A stretch of DNA of 64,000 nucleotides from DAOUBP01 sp964474695 (lineage in GTDB: Bacteria; Chloroflexota; Anaerolineae; CG2-30-64-16), in contig CAYYTK010000026.1 in NCBI GenBank assembly GCA_964474695.1, positions 1 to 64,000 on the forward strand. Direction: 5' to 3'. The position numbers and the translations under genes are program-made. Positions 46,673-62,620 of the stretch are shown one piece after another. The first letter of the stretch is position 1; every line of letters begins with the position of its first letter. The notes beneath the pieces were generated by a model, which ran no database searches, was not told the origin of the DNA, and saw nothing but the letters and a program-made list of their open reading frames with translations.

Positions 46673-47512
46673 CTATTCGACCAACGCCGGCAACTGGTCC
46701 AGGCTCTCGATCACAAAATCGGGCGGGTCGGTCATGCGCGCCACATCCTCGCGGCGGCTCGCGCCGGTCAGCGTCACGGCGGTGACCATGCCAGCCTGCT
46801 GGCCCATACGGATGTCCGTCTCGAGCCGGTCCCCGATCATCATGCAGCGGCCGGGGGTAAGGCGAAGCAGGTCCATGGCCTCCTGTAGGATCAGGGGCGA
46901 CGGCTTGCCGGCCAGCAGCTCGAGCTTCCGGCCGGTGATGTACTCCAGCCCGGCGATCGTCAGGCCCGCGTCGGGGATGCCGCCGCCGGGCAGGGGGCAC
47001 ATCTTGTCGCCGTTGGTGGCGAAGAAACGCGCGCCGTTCAGCAGCGCCTGATAGGCCGTGTTGAGCTTGCGGTAGTCCAGCGTGCGATCGAAGGCGAGCA
47101 CCACCGCGTCGATGCCGGCAGGGGTCATCACCTGTTTGGGGTCCTGCTCCGCCAGCTCCTCGACCACGGTGAGCCCGTGCCCGCGCAACTCGGCCTTCAG
47201 GTTGGCCTCACCGACCACGTAGAGCCGCAGGTGCGGCTCCCTCCGCGCCAGGTAGCGCCCCAGCACATAGGCCGCGGTGATCACCTGTTCCGGGCCGGTC
47301 GGGATGCCCAGCCGCGTCAACTTCGCCGCGTAGGCCTCGCGCGGCTCCAACGGCTTATTGCTGACGAAGAGCGTTTGCTTGCCCAGGCTGCGCAGGCGGC
47401 CGATGCCCTCCACCGCGCCGGGCAATGCGTCGTCACCGAGGTAGACGGTTCCGTCGAGGTCGAATACGAAGCCGTCGATGCGGCGGGGTCCCTGTGATCG
47501 CGGGTTGCTCAT
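46673..47512 (-). CDS. HAD-IIA phosphatase (NagD/phosphoglycolate phosphatase-like)
   Basis: 279 residues from the ATG at 47512 (MSNPRSQ); the frame continues 13 codons further up without a ribosome site. GFVFDLDGTVYLGDDALPGA carries the nucleophile Asp; LFVSNKPLEPREAYAAKL is motif II with the C2 cap after it; KPSPLILQEAMDLL and MMIGDRLETDIRMGQQAGM are motifs III and IV. Members dephosphorylate small phosphates such as 2-phosphoglycolate, NMP or p-nitrophenyl phosphate. With GlcDF nearby, 2-phosphoglycolate is attractive but unproven. Confidence 0.9.
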   Translation of the reverse strand: MSNPRSQGPRRIDGFVFDLDGTVYLGDDALPGAVEGIGRLRSLGKQTLFVSNKPLEPREAYAAKLTRLGIPTGPEQVITAAYVLGRYLARREPHLRLYVVGEANLKAELRGHGLTVVEELAEQDPKQVMTPAGIDAVVLAFDRTLDYRKLNTAYQALLNGARFFATNGDKMCPLPGGGIPDAGLTIAGLEYITGRKLELLAGKPSPLILQEAMDLLRLTPGRCMMIGDRLETDIRMGQQAGMVTAVTLTGASRREDVARMTDPPDFVIESLDQLPALVE

Positions 47513-47602
47513 GACTCTGTCCAGGCGGTTGCTGATCCGTCCGCATATCATACACCAGATCGCCCGTGCTGCCCAGGCAGCACCCCGTGAACCAGGAATT
47601 CC

Positions 47603-47638
47603 AAATCTAGTCGTTGACAGCGTACTGGACCCGAGGCT
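47603..47638 (+). repeat. Dispersed 36-bp repeat, copy 2
   Basis: TAGTCGTTGACAGCGTACTG core directly behind the stop of the cyclase gene (47639); 31 of 36 positions match 26926-26961. In both places it lies at gene ends. Confidence 0.6.
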
Positions 47639-50600
47639 TTAACCGGGTTGGCCCGGGGCCGCCACGTGGTCCTGGGCTTGCCCTGCCAACAACGCCTCCG
47701 CGGTCCGGATGTTCCGGCGCTCTCCCTCTTCCCGGAGGTTGCGAGCCGCCGCGGTGAAATAGCGGTGTTCGCGGAAGAATTTGAGTTGGCGCCGGCCCCA
47801 CTCGATCTCGTCTGTCGGCGCGCCGAAGGCTGCCAACTCGGCGCGCAAGGCCTGGCTGCGGGCCAGGGAATCTTCGCGGCCCAACACGTCCAGATCGGCA
47901 TCGGCCAGGATTTCTTCGAGCGGGCTGCGGGGGGATTGCGGCAGGCGGGTGGCCAGGATCATCCCCTGCACCGCCGCCACCTGCTCTGACGTGAAGCCGA
48001 AGCCGGGCAGAACCTGGGCGACAACCTCCGCGCCGGCACGCTCGTGCTCTTGACGGTCAATGACGTACCCGATGTCGTGGTAAGCTGCCGCCACTTCCAA
48101 TAGCTGCATGTCACTAGCGCTGATGCCGCTCATGCCGGCCAATCGGCGCACTGCCGGCAGCACATCTTCTACGGTATGCCACAGGTTGTGATAGGTCAGC
48201 TCAGACCCTAATTCCCGTTCCAGGTGGCTCAGGGCGTAGCCTATCGCGCCTGCGCTGTCCGGGCCGGCATTCTCGGCGCTGCCGCGGCCGACAGCGCGGC
48301 TTTCGGCCGGGGCGTAGTAGGCCGCACTGAGGACGGCCGACTGGGCCTCGAGCTCCAGGCTTGCGCGGAAGAGCTGCTCAGCTTCATCGAGCGCGCCGTG
48401 CGCCTGGGCCTGCCTGCCGGCCCACTCCAGGTACTCGACGGCCTTGGCCGGCTCGCCGGCGTGACGCCAGTGATGCGCCAGGATGACATACCAGGGCGAA
48501 AGCTCGGCGCGGTTCGCCCCTTCATACCACTCGGCAGCGCGGCGGTGGAGATGCCGCCGCTGCACGAAGAGCATTGAGGAGTAGGCGGCATGATGCACAG
48601 CTCCGTCGGCAAAGGCATACACGCTGTCTGTTGCGGCTGTTGTGCCGCACGTCAGCAGGCCTTGCCCCACCAGGCCGGCCAGGAGTTCATCCAGACGTGA
48701 CTTCTCGGAGTCCACCGGGAAGATCTCGCGAAGGGCGGGGGCTGTGAAGGTCGATCCCAGGACGCTGGCTACTTTCAGCGTCAACTGCTCGGAAGGTGAG
48801 AGATGGTCCAGCCGGGACCTCGCCTTCCACATCCCGCCTCCCGGATGTGCGTTTCCGTCAGGAGAAGGGCTCAAAAGGTGAGGCGCCGGGCGATAGATGG
48901 CCACCGGCTCAGCGAAGCCTTTGACCCGAATCGGCGGCAGGGGTGTGAAGGTTACCTGCCCCCGGGCCGCGCGGTAGATCTCGTCGTCGCAGAGGATATC
49001 GCCCACCGGCGCGGCGATCATGAGGCGCGCGGCCAGGTTGACCCGGTCGCCCTGGATGCCATAGGTGCGGCGGCCCTTGCCGCCGTACGTGCCCACCAAC
49101 GCCTGGCCCGCGGCGACGCCGATCCGGAGCGCTCCAATGAACGCCAACTCCGCCGGCGGGGAGAGCAGCTCCAACGCGGCATGGACTGCGCGCATCTCGT
49201 CGTCGGTGTGTGCGATGGGCGCGCCGAACGCGAGGCAGATGTAACTGCCCTTGTCGCCCATCGTCAGATGATCGAAGACCGCCTCGTAGCGCTGCGCCAC
49301 CTGCTGCACCCACCGAACGTAGGCATCCAGCTTCGTCCCGGCGGTCTGGTCGGCATCGTAGTCGATGCCTTTGAAGTTGATGAATAGCGCCGACACCGGG
49401 CGTAGCTCGGAGAGGAATTGCTTATGCCCGCTGTGGGCGCGCTCGTACACGAAGGGGAGCACCCACGGCCGGCACTGGGCGTCGGTAAGGCTTTCGGCCG
49501 GCAGGTCGGACCAGGGCGCCAGCGGTGCGCCTTCGATCGGCCCGCCAACGACCGCCAGGGGCCGGCCGCGGTCGTCGGTGCGCCGGTCGCGCACGATGAA
49601 ACGGCCGGCGAGTTGTTCCACCAGCTCGCCCTGAACCACCACCTCGCCCCGGTGAGCGGCGTGTTCGGCCGCGGCGAGCCGGTCAAGGGTCTGTCCGGCA
49701 ATCGCCTCGATGACCTGGATGCTCGGATCGCCGACCAGAAAGCGGCGCACCGGGCCGGCGACGATGGCGACCTTGACCGCCAGTTCGAAGGTTGTGGCCC
49801 CGGGTGTGGTAACGATGTTGCATAGGGCCATGGCATCCTGCATCGCCAGGCCGCAGGCGATCGCGGCCAGGGCTGACGCGTAGGGGCGTTGGTCAGTCGG
49901 AGCACCATCGTCAAACCAGCATGTGATCGCGTCGCCGGCGAAGCCGATGATGCTGCCGCCGCACCGGTGCACTTCGTCGATCAGCACGGTGTAGACCTGG
50001 TTGATGGTGCGGGTCAACTCTTCGGCGCCGCGTTCGAGCCCTAGCTCCTGTACGAACGCGCCGGTCAAGGGGGTGAAGCCGGAAATGTCAGCGAAGAGTG
50101 CGGCGCCGTTCGCGCGGTCAGGGAGGGTGCTCCCGTGCGCCAGGGCGCGCTGCCGGTCTGCGGGCATATAGATGGCGAGCGACTCTCCCTGCGCACGCTT
50201 CATCTCTTCCATGTCGAGGCGCAACTGCTTCAACTGCTGCCGCAGGCGCTGCTCACGCAGGTAAACCTCGGCCGCCATGCGCTGAAAAACGCGAGCGAGC
50301 CGGCCGAGGGCATCTTCGCGGGCGCCGACTGCGTCCAGCGTGGCAGGGTCGAAGCGGCCAGCCTCCACCGCCAGGGCGGCCTCTGCGACGCGGCTAGCCT
50401 GCTCCAGGTACTCGAGCTCCAGGTCGCGCAGCCGCTTTTCGGCCAGCGAGGCGCGCAGCCGCGCCTGGAGCAGCGCAGGCTTGAATGGCTTTGGCAGGAA
50501 GTCAGCCGCGCCGGACTCGATGCAGCGGACGACGCTCTCCAACTCGTCGAGCGCTGAGATCATGATGACCGGGATATGGCGGAGATGCTGTTGGCTCTTG

Positions 50601-50857
50601 ACCCATTCCAGCACCTGGTAACCGTCCATCTCGGGCATTAGGATGTCCAGGAGAATCACATCGAACGGCGAAGCGCCGCCACGGGCCGCGTTTGCGTCCC
50701 TGCCATCCACGCTGTTCAGCAAGACAACGGCCTGGCGCCCGTCCTCGGCAACTGTGACGCTGTAACCCTGATCGGTCAGCAGGCGTGCCAGTTGCTTGCG
50801 GTTGATAATATTGTCATCAACGACTAGGACGCGTCCTGCTCCCTGCAAGTCGGGCAT
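47639..50857 (-). CDS. REC - double adenylate/guanylate cyclase - TPR - HD signalling protein
   Basis: 1072 residues. Residues 8-135: response-regulator receiver (VLVVDDNIINRKQLARLL; ILLDILMPEMDGYQVLEW; PKPFKPALL). Then a coiled coil, a first class III cyclase domain (about 250-430: GAALFADISGFTPLTGAF; IIGFAGDAITCWFDDG) and a second (about 475-650: ALFINFKGIDYD; YGIQGDRVNLAARLM). Then SRLDHLSPSEQLTLKVASVL and TPR-like helices, ending in an HD domain (YHNLWHTVEDVL; AAAYHDIGYV; DADLDVLG). The AAA/NACHT-type ATPase normally found between cyclase and TPR parts is missing. FADISGF lacks some canonical catalytic residues, so activity is uncertain. Confidence 0.87.
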   Translation of the reverse strand: MPDLQGAGRVLVVDDNIINRKQLARLLTDQGYSVTVAEDGRQAVVLLNSVDGRDANAARGGASPFDVILLDILMPEMDGYQVLEWVKSQQHLRHIPVIMISALDELESVVRCIESGAADFLPKPFKPALLQARLRASLAEKRLRDLELEYLEQASRVAEAALAVEAGRFDPATLDAVGAREDALGRLARVFQRMAAEVYLREQRLRQQLKQLRLDMEEMKRAQGESLAIYMPADRQRALAHGSTLPDRANGAALFADISGFTPLTGAFVQELGLERGAEELTRTINQVYTVLIDEVHRCGGSIIGFAGDAITCWFDDGAPTDQRPYASALAAIACGLAMQDAMALCNIVTTPGATTFELAVKVAIVAGPVRRFLVGDPSIQVIEAIAGQTLDRLAAAEHAAHRGEVVVQGELVEQLAGRFIVRDRRTDDRGRPLAVVGGPIEGAPLAPWSDLPAESLTDAQCRPWVLPFVYERAHSGHKQFLSELRPVSALFINFKGIDYDADQTAGTKLDAYVRWVQQVAQRYEAVFDHLTMGDKGSYICLAFGAPIAHTDDEMRAVHAALELLSPPAELAFIGALRIGVAAGQALVGTYGGKGRRTYGIQGDRVNLAARLMIAAPVGDILCDDEIYRAARGQVTFTPLPPIRVKGFAEPVAIYRPAPHLLSPSPDGNAHPGGGMWKARSRLDHLSPSEQLTLKVASVLGSTFTAPALREIFPVDSEKSRLDELLAGLVGQGLLTCGTTAATDSVYAFADGAVHHAAYSSMLFVQRRHLHRRAAEWYEGANRAELSPWYVILAHHWRHAGEPAKAVEYLEWAGRQAQAHGALDEAEQLFRASLELEAQSAVLSAAYYAPAESRAVGRGSAENAGPDSAGAIGYALSHLERELGSELTYHNLWHTVEDVLPAVRRLAGMSGISASDMQLLEVAAAYHDIGYVIDRQEHERAGAEVVAQVLPGFGFTSEQVAAVQGMILATRLPQSPRSPLEEILADADLDVLGREDSLARSQALRAELAAFGAPTDEIEWGRRQLKFFREHRYFTAAARNLREEGERRNIRTAEALLAGQAQDHVAAPGQPG

Positions 50858-50858
50858 G

Positions 50859-51218
50859 TCAGCTCCTGGGGCGGATGGCCTTCAATGCGGCTTGCGCCGT
50901 TTCGTAGCCTGTGACGATGCGGGCAAGCTGTTCAGCTCCCCCCTCGAGCGATCCTGTTCTGGCTAGCATTTCGAGCTCTCTGCACTGGGCGGACAGAGTT
51001 AGGGCGCCGAAGTTGGCGCAGCTGGACTTCATGCTATGCGCCGCACGGCGCACAGCCTCGGCATCGCCTGCGTCCAGGCCTGCTTGCGCGGCCTCCAACT
51101 GCCGCGGCGAATCCTCGAAGAAGGCGTCGAGCATTTCGCCCAGGAACTCCAGGTCCCCGCCGAAGCTCTCCAGCAGGCTGTCCAGGACGGTGCGATCGAT
51201 GATGTGGTCTTCTTGCAT
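50859..51218 (-). CDS. Histidine phosphotransfer (Hpt) protein
   Basis: 119 residues: a single Hpt four-helix domain. LLESFGGDLEFLGEMLDAFF, then VRRAAHSMKSSCANFGALTL with the phospho-accepting His, and LEMLARTGSLEGGAEQLARI. It relays phosphate from the receiver domains of the giant hybrid kinase just upstream to the REC domain of the cyclase protein, whose start lies one base after this gene's stop. The gene order kinase-Hpt-REC/cyclase thus spells out a phosphorelay. Confidence 0.92.
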   Translation of the reverse strand: MQEDHIIDRTVLDSLLESFGGDLEFLGEMLDAFFEDSPRQLEAAQAGLDAGDAEAVRRAAHSMKSSCANFGALTLSAQCRELEMLARTGSLEGGAEQLARIVTGYETAQAALKAIRPRS

Positions 51219-51240
51219 GATGTGCCTTTCTTAAGTTTTC

Positions 51241-58109
<6,869 letters not shown>

Positions 58110-58113
<4 letters not shown>

Positions 58114-58187
58114 AGCGTAACCTCACAGTGGTCCAGTGCAGTCATCAGATCTTCCACACGGATCGGGTTGGGGAGGTTGTCATCCAT
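58110..58187 (-). pseudogene. Receiver-domain C-terminal stub
   Basis: MDDNLPNPIRVEDLMTALDH then CEVTL and TGA. This is the last helix of a response regulator of the type G-MDDYL-x-KPI-x-x-x-x-L; the conserved Lys is now Asn. It sits between the stop of the phosphatase gene and the start of the giant kinase, overlapping the latter by four bases. The rest of the receiver protein is gone. Confidence 0.6.
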
Positions 58188-58188
58188 A

Positions 58189-59463
58189 TCAGGCCTTTTC
58201 TGAAATGGCCCGTATAGTCACCAGTGCCACGTCGTCGTCCTGGCTGCTGGTTCCCTGGTAGGCGGTGAGCCCGCGCCAGATCTCATCACAGAACGCCTGG
58301 GCTGTGTGGCCGTTCAGGCTGGTTTGCGCTAACGTTTGCAGACGTTCCAGCCCAAACAACTCTCCCTCCGGCCCGGTGATGTCGGTGGCGCCATCGGTGT
58401 AGAGGAGGATCGTGCTGCCGGGCGGCAGGGGAATCGTCTGTTCATCCAGCATGACGCCCTCAAAGATGCCCAGCGGCGCGCCCGGCCCATGCGGCGCCAA
58501 CGTGACCTGGCCATCGGAGTTAAGCAGCAGCGGCAGTTCGTGCCCGGCGCGCGCGTAACGGAATTCGCCGGCGCTGCGGCGGCCTGCGGGCCGATCCACG
58601 ATGCCGTAGAGGGCAGTGACGAACATCCCGGCCTGGTTCATGTCGAGCAGCAAGTTGTTGACGCGCTGCAGGACCCGCCGCGGTGAGATCGCGGGGCTGG
58701 CTACGGCGCGCAGCAGGCTGCGCGTGAGCGCCATGAAGATCGCGGCGGGCACGCCCTTATCCGAGACATCGCCGATGACCACCCCGACGGCGTTTGGGCT
58801 GAGTGGGATGAAATCGAAAAGGTCGCCGCCCACGGCCCGCGCCGGCTCCATGCGAGCGCCGAAGTCGCACCCCTCCAGCCGCGGGAAACTGCGCGGCAGG
58901 ATGCTCTGCTGAATCCAGTGCGCGGTGCGCAGCTCCTGTTCCAGCTTCTCCTTCTCGATGATCTGCGCTTGCGCCGTTTTCAGCTCCGCATAGGCCTCGG
59001 CCAGCTCACGGTTTTTGGCGCGCAGATCGGCGATGGTGGTATTGTCCGATTCGCGTAAGCGCAGGCTGAGCACACGCATGATCTCATAGGCCAGCGCCGG
59101 ACGCTGCTGGACTGCGGCGTCGAAATCCGCCCGGCGCATTTCAAGCAGGCGCAGAGAGGTGCGTGCGCGTACGCTTGCTGTGCGCAGCCCATCGGGGTCG
59201 AGGAGGCTCATCTCACCGAAGAAGTCGCCGGGCCTGCGCACGCCCAACAGGCGCTCGTCGGGGGTCTCCAGCGCTTTGATGATCTCAACCTCGCCATCGA
59301 CCAGAATGGCGAGACTGGCTCCCGGCTCACCTTCTCGAAAAAGCAGCGTGCCGGCCGGATACTCGCGCTCCTGGAGGATCTCTGCAAGGAATTGGGTCTC
59401 TGTCCCTCGCAGCGAGGCAAAGAGAGGGACTTCTCTGATGAACGCCATCTTATGCGATTCCAT
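58189..59463 (-). CDS. cNMP-binding domain - SpoIIE/RsbU-type PP2C phosphatase
   Basis: 424 residues, start supported by GGGAGG. Residues 10-130 are a cyclic-nucleotide-binding domain (REYPAGTLLFREGEPGASLA; GDFFGEMSLLDPDGLRTASV); a coiled coil (about 140-180) links to the SpoIIE phosphatase (about 195-420: ARAVGGDLFDFIPLS; VIGDVSDKGVPAAIFMALTR; ILLYTDGATDITGPEGELFG; DDDVALVTI). Metal-binding Asp residues are all present. It would dephosphorylate an anti-sigma antagonist or similar protein in response to cNMP, plausibly made by the cyclase at the other end of the operon. Confidence 0.92.
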   Translation of the reverse strand: MESHKMAFIREVPLFASLRGTETQFLAEILQEREYPAGTLLFREGEPGASLAILVDGEVEIIKALETPDERLLGVRRPGDFFGEMSLLDPDGLRTASVRARTSLRLLEMRRADFDAAVQQRPALAYEIMRVLSLRLRESDNTTIADLRAKNRELAEAYAELKTAQAQIIEKEKLEQELRTAHWIQQSILPRSFPRLEGCDFGARMEPARAVGGDLFDFIPLSPNAVGVVIGDVSDKGVPAAIFMALTRSLLRAVASPAISPRRVLQRVNNLLLDMNQAGMFVTALYGIVDRPAGRRSAGEFRYARAGHELPLLLNSDGQVTLAPHGPGAPLGIFEGVMLDEQTIPLPPGSTILLYTDGATDITGPEGELFGLERLQTLAQTSLNGHTAQAFCDEIWRGLTAYQGTSSQDDDVALVTIRAISEKA

Positions 59464-59604
59464 CAGTTTGCCTCCCGTCGAAAGAGCTCAGGCCGCAGAT
59501 GGAAACTCGATTGAGGAAGTCATTTGGTCGGCTTCTATGATACCACCGAGCAGATGATTTGACAATGAGCATGGGCTGGGATCCTGATCCGCTACGGGAG
59601 TGAC

Positions 59605-59634
59605 TTGCCTGTGAGTTGCTTATGGTTGTACAAT
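59605..59634 (+). promoter_or_regulatory. Promoter of ilvE
   Basis: -35 TTGCCT (59605-59610), 18-bp spacer, -10 TACAAT (59629-59634), giving a leader of about 60 bases before the ATG at 59700. No attenuator-like peptide or riboswitch is apparent in this leader. Confidence 0.5.
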
Positions 59635-59699
59635 GCGTCGTCCGGCCGGCGTCTCAGGGCGCACAGACCGGGATGCACATCCTGCGAAAGGCAGTTGCC

Positions 59700-60776
59700 A
59701 TGAAGATTACCGTTGAACCTCTGGAACAGCATGATATGAAGCCCTTCCCCACGGCTCTGGGTTTTGGGCGTCACTTCTCCAACCGCATGTTCAGCCAACG
59801 TTACACGCCGGAGCAAGGGTGGCACGATGCGCGCATCGTGCCTTATCGGCCGCTGAACCTGGATCCTGCTACGTCCGTCCTTCACTACGCTCAGGAGATC
59901 TTCGAGGGCCTTAAGGCTTATCGGCGGCCCGACGGGAATATCAACTTGTTTCGCCCGTGGGAGAACGCGGCGCGATTCAACCGCTCGGCGCAGCGCATGG
60001 CGATGGCGCAGGTGGACCCTGAGGAGCATGTCGAGGCGCTGGTCGAATTGGTGGGGCTGGAACACGCATGGGTCCCCGCGCAAGACGGCGCCTCCCTGTA
60101 CATCCGTCCGACGCTGATCGCGACCGACGTCGACCTGGGCGTCCACGCCAGCCATAGCTTCTTGCACTACATCATCGTAGGCCCGGTGGGCCCGTATTTT
60201 GCCAGCGGCTTCAATCCGGTGGCGGTCTATATCTCGTGGAATCAGGTGCGTGCGGTGCGCGGCGGCACCGGCGAGGCCAAGACCGGCGGCAATTACGCCG
60301 CCAGCCTCTACATGGCGGAGAAAGTAAGCGGCCTGGGCTATCAGCAAGTGCTCTGGCTGGATGCGGTGGAACGGCGCTATGTCGAGGAAGTGGGCGCTAT
60401 GAACATCGCCTTCGTCTACGACGGGAAGCACATCGTCACCCCCGCGCTGTCAGGCAGCATTCTGCCCGGGATCACCCGCGACTCGCTGCTGAAGATGGCG
60501 CCTGACTTCGGCTACACGGTCAGCGAGGAGCGCATCGACGTGAACCGGGCCTTGGCGGATATCCGCGGTGGACGGATCACCGAGGCGTTCGGCATCGGCA
60601 CGGCCGCCGTCATCGCGCCGGTGGGCAAGCTCGGCGACGAGGATGAGGCGGTCACCCTGAACAACAATGAGCCGGGGCCGGTGGAGCGGCAGCTTTACCA
60701 GGCGTTGACCGACATCCAGTATGGCCGCGTTCCTGATCCTTACGGCTGGACCGTCACGATCAACGTGAAGGGATAA
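59700..60776 (+). CDS. ilvE: Branched-chain amino acid aminotransferase
   Basis: 358 residues from the ATG at 59700 with GAAAGG upstream. Fold-type IV PLP enzyme of the longer (eukaryote-like/BCAT2) class: SVLHYAQEIFEGLKAYRRPD, NINLFRPWENAARFNRSAQR, GGTGEAKTGGNYAASLYMAE with the Schiff-base Lys, VEEVGAMNIAFVYDG, and LSGSILPGITRDSLLKMAPD. It interconverts Val, Leu and Ile with their 2-oxo acids using glutamate/2-oxoglutarate. It has its own promoter and is followed by the ABC-F gene after 12 bases. Confidence 0.95.
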   Translation: MKITVEPLEQHDMKPFPTALGFGRHFSNRMFSQRYTPEQGWHDARIVPYRPLNLDPATSVLHYAQEIFEGLKAYRRPDGNINLFRPWENAARFNRSAQRMAMAQVDPEEHVEALVELVGLEHAWVPAQDGASLYIRPTLIATDVDLGVHASHSFLHYIIVGPVGPYFASGFNPVAVYISWNQVRAVRGGTGEAKTGGNYAASLYMAEKVSGLGYQQVLWLDAVERRYVEEVGAMNIAFVYDGKHIVTPALSGSILPGITRDSLLKMAPDFGYTVSEERIDVNRALADIRGGRITEAFGIGTAAVIAPVGKLGDEDEAVTLNNNEPGPVERQLYQALTDIQYGRVPDPYGWTVTINVKG

Positions 60777-60788
60777 GCTGAGATCTTC

Positions 60789-62618
60789 ATGTCTCTATTG
60801 AGCATGCGGGATGTAAGCATCGGGTTCGGCGGCGCGCTCGTCCTGGAAAGGATCAGCCTGCAGATCGAGCGCGGGGAGCGCTTAGGACTGCTTGGGCGCA
60901 ACGGCGTGGGTAAGTCCACGCTCCTTAAGATCATCGCAGGCGAGCTGGCGCCTGATGAAGGGGAGATCGTCGCCGGCAAGGGCTGGCAGCAAGGGCTGCG
61001 CGTGGCCTACCTGACCCAGGATGTGCCGCAAGGGCTGGCGGGCGCCGTGGCTGAGGTGGTGGCCGCCGGCCTGGAACCCGGCAGCGCCGCCGCGACCGGG
61101 GATGCTGCAGAGGAGGCCTGGCGCCGCCGTCTGCGCTTGGACACCATCCTGGCGCGCATGCAGCTCGACCCGGGCGCCGAGTTCGGACAGCTCTCCGCCG
61201 GGCTCAAGCGTCGCGTGCTCCTGGCCCGCGGCCTGGTGCGTGACCCTGACATCGTGCTCCTCGATGAGCCTACCAACCACCTGGACACCGATGCCATCGC
61301 CTGGCTGGAAGCGTACCTGCTGCGCTATGCCGGCACGTTGATCTTTGTGACCCACGATCGCGCCTTCCTGCGCAAGCTGGCCACCCGTATCATCGAGATC
61401 GACCGCGGCCGGTTGATCGATTGGTCGTGTGACTACGACACTTTCGCGGCGCGCAAAGGCGGCGTTCTTGCGGCTGAAGCCACCCAACAGGCCGAGTTCG
61501 ACAAGAAGCTGGCGCAGGAAGAGGCGTGGATCCGGCAGGGCATCGAGGCGCGGCGGACGCGTAACGAGGGTCGGGTGCGGGCGTTGGAGCGGCTGCGCCA
61601 GCAGCGCCGCGCCCGCCGCGAGCAGCCCGGCGTGCTGCGCATGCAGATGCAGGAGGCCGAGCGATCGGGCAAGCTGGTGCTGCGGGCGGCCGATGTCAGC
61701 TTCAGCCACGGCGGCGCAGGGGTGGTGCGCGGCCTGAACACCACCATCCTGCGCGGGGACAAGGTCGGCATTGTCGGCCCCAACGGTTCGGGCAAGACCA
61801 CGCTGTTGCGGCTGCTGATCGGTGACTTGTTGCCGCAGACGGGCACGGTGCAGCACGGCGCCAACCTGACCATCGCCTACTTCGACCAGTTGCGCGCCCA
61901 GTTGGACGAGGATCGCACCGTGTTGGACAATGTAGCCGATGGCCGCGAGTTCATCACGGTCAATGGCCGTCCTCGCCACGTTGTCGGTTACTTGCAGGAG
62001 TTCCTGTTCACTGCGGAACGTGCCCGGGTCTATGTCAGCGCCTTGTCGGGCGGCGAGCGCAATCGGCTGCTGCTGGCGCGCCTTTTTGCGTGGCCGGCCA
62101 ACGTGCTGGTGCTGGATGAGCCGACCAACGATCTGGACCTGGAGACGTTGGAGCTGCTGGAGGAGCTGCTGCTGGAATACGAAGGCACGCTGCTGTTGGT
62201 GAGCCACGATCGCGAGTTGCTCAACAACGTGGTGACCAGCACGCTGGCGCTTGAGGCGGATGGCCGCGTCAGTGAGTACGCGGGCGGCTACGACGATTAT
62301 GTGCGCCAGCGCGCTGCACCCCAGGCAGATGCGCCTGCCCCCAGGCCCGAAAGGGCGCCGAAACCTGTCAGGCCTGCTGAGGCTCCCGAACGGCCGCGAC
62401 GACTCACCTTCAAGGAGCGTCAGGAGTTGGATGCGCTGCCCGGTCAGATCGAAGCGCTGGAGGCCGAGCAGGGCCGGCTCTATCGCGAGATGGCTGCCCC
62501 CGAGCTCTACCAGCAGCGCGGCGACGAGGTGACGCAGGCAACTGCCCGCCTGAAGGCCATCGAGACTGAGTTGGCCGATGCCTATGCGCGCTGGGAGGCC
62601 CTGGAGGCGATGTCGTAA
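60789..62618 (+). CDS. ABC-F family ATPase (Uup-like)
   Basis: 609 residues, two soluble ABC cassettes. Cassette 1: Walker A LLGRNGVGKSTLLKIIAG, signature QLSAGLKRRVLLARGLV, Walker B VLLDEPTNHLDTDAI. Linker of charged helices (RQGIEARRTRNEGRVRALER). Cassette 2: VGPNGSGKTTLLRLLIG, LSGGERNRLLLARLF and LVLDEPTNDLDLETL. The C-terminal tail (LTFKERQELDALPGQIEALE) is the DNA/ribosome-binding coiled coil of Uup. ABC-F proteins act on the ribosome; Uup also affects transposon excision. The atypical LSAGLKRR in cassette 1 is noted. Confidence 0.95.
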   Translation: MSLLSMRDVSIGFGGALVLERISLQIERGERLGLLGRNGVGKSTLLKIIAGELAPDEGEIVAGKGWQQGLRVAYLTQDVPQGLAGAVAEVVAAGLEPGSAAATGDAAEEAWRRRLRLDTILARMQLDPGAEFGQLSAGLKRRVLLARGLVRDPDIVLLDEPTNHLDTDAIAWLEAYLLRYAGTLIFVTHDRAFLRKLATRIIEIDRGRLIDWSCDYDTFAARKGGVLAAEATQQAEFDKKLAQEEAWIRQGIEARRTRNEGRVRALERLRQQRRARREQPGVLRMQMQEAERSGKLVLRAADVSFSHGGAGVVRGLNTTILRGDKVGIVGPNGSGKTTLLRLLIGDLLPQTGTVQHGANLTIAYFDQLRAQLDEDRTVLDNVADGREFITVNGRPRHVVGYLQEFLFTAERARVYVSALSGGERNRLLLARLFAWPANVLVLDEPTNDLDLETLELLEELLLEYEGTLLLVSHDRELLNNVVTSTLALEADGRVSEYAGGYDDYVRQRAAPQADAPAPRPERAPKPVRPAEAPERPRRLTFKERQELDALPGQIEALEAEQGRLYREMAAPELYQQRGDEVTQATARLKAIETELADAYARWEALEAMS

Positions 62619-62620
62619 CG

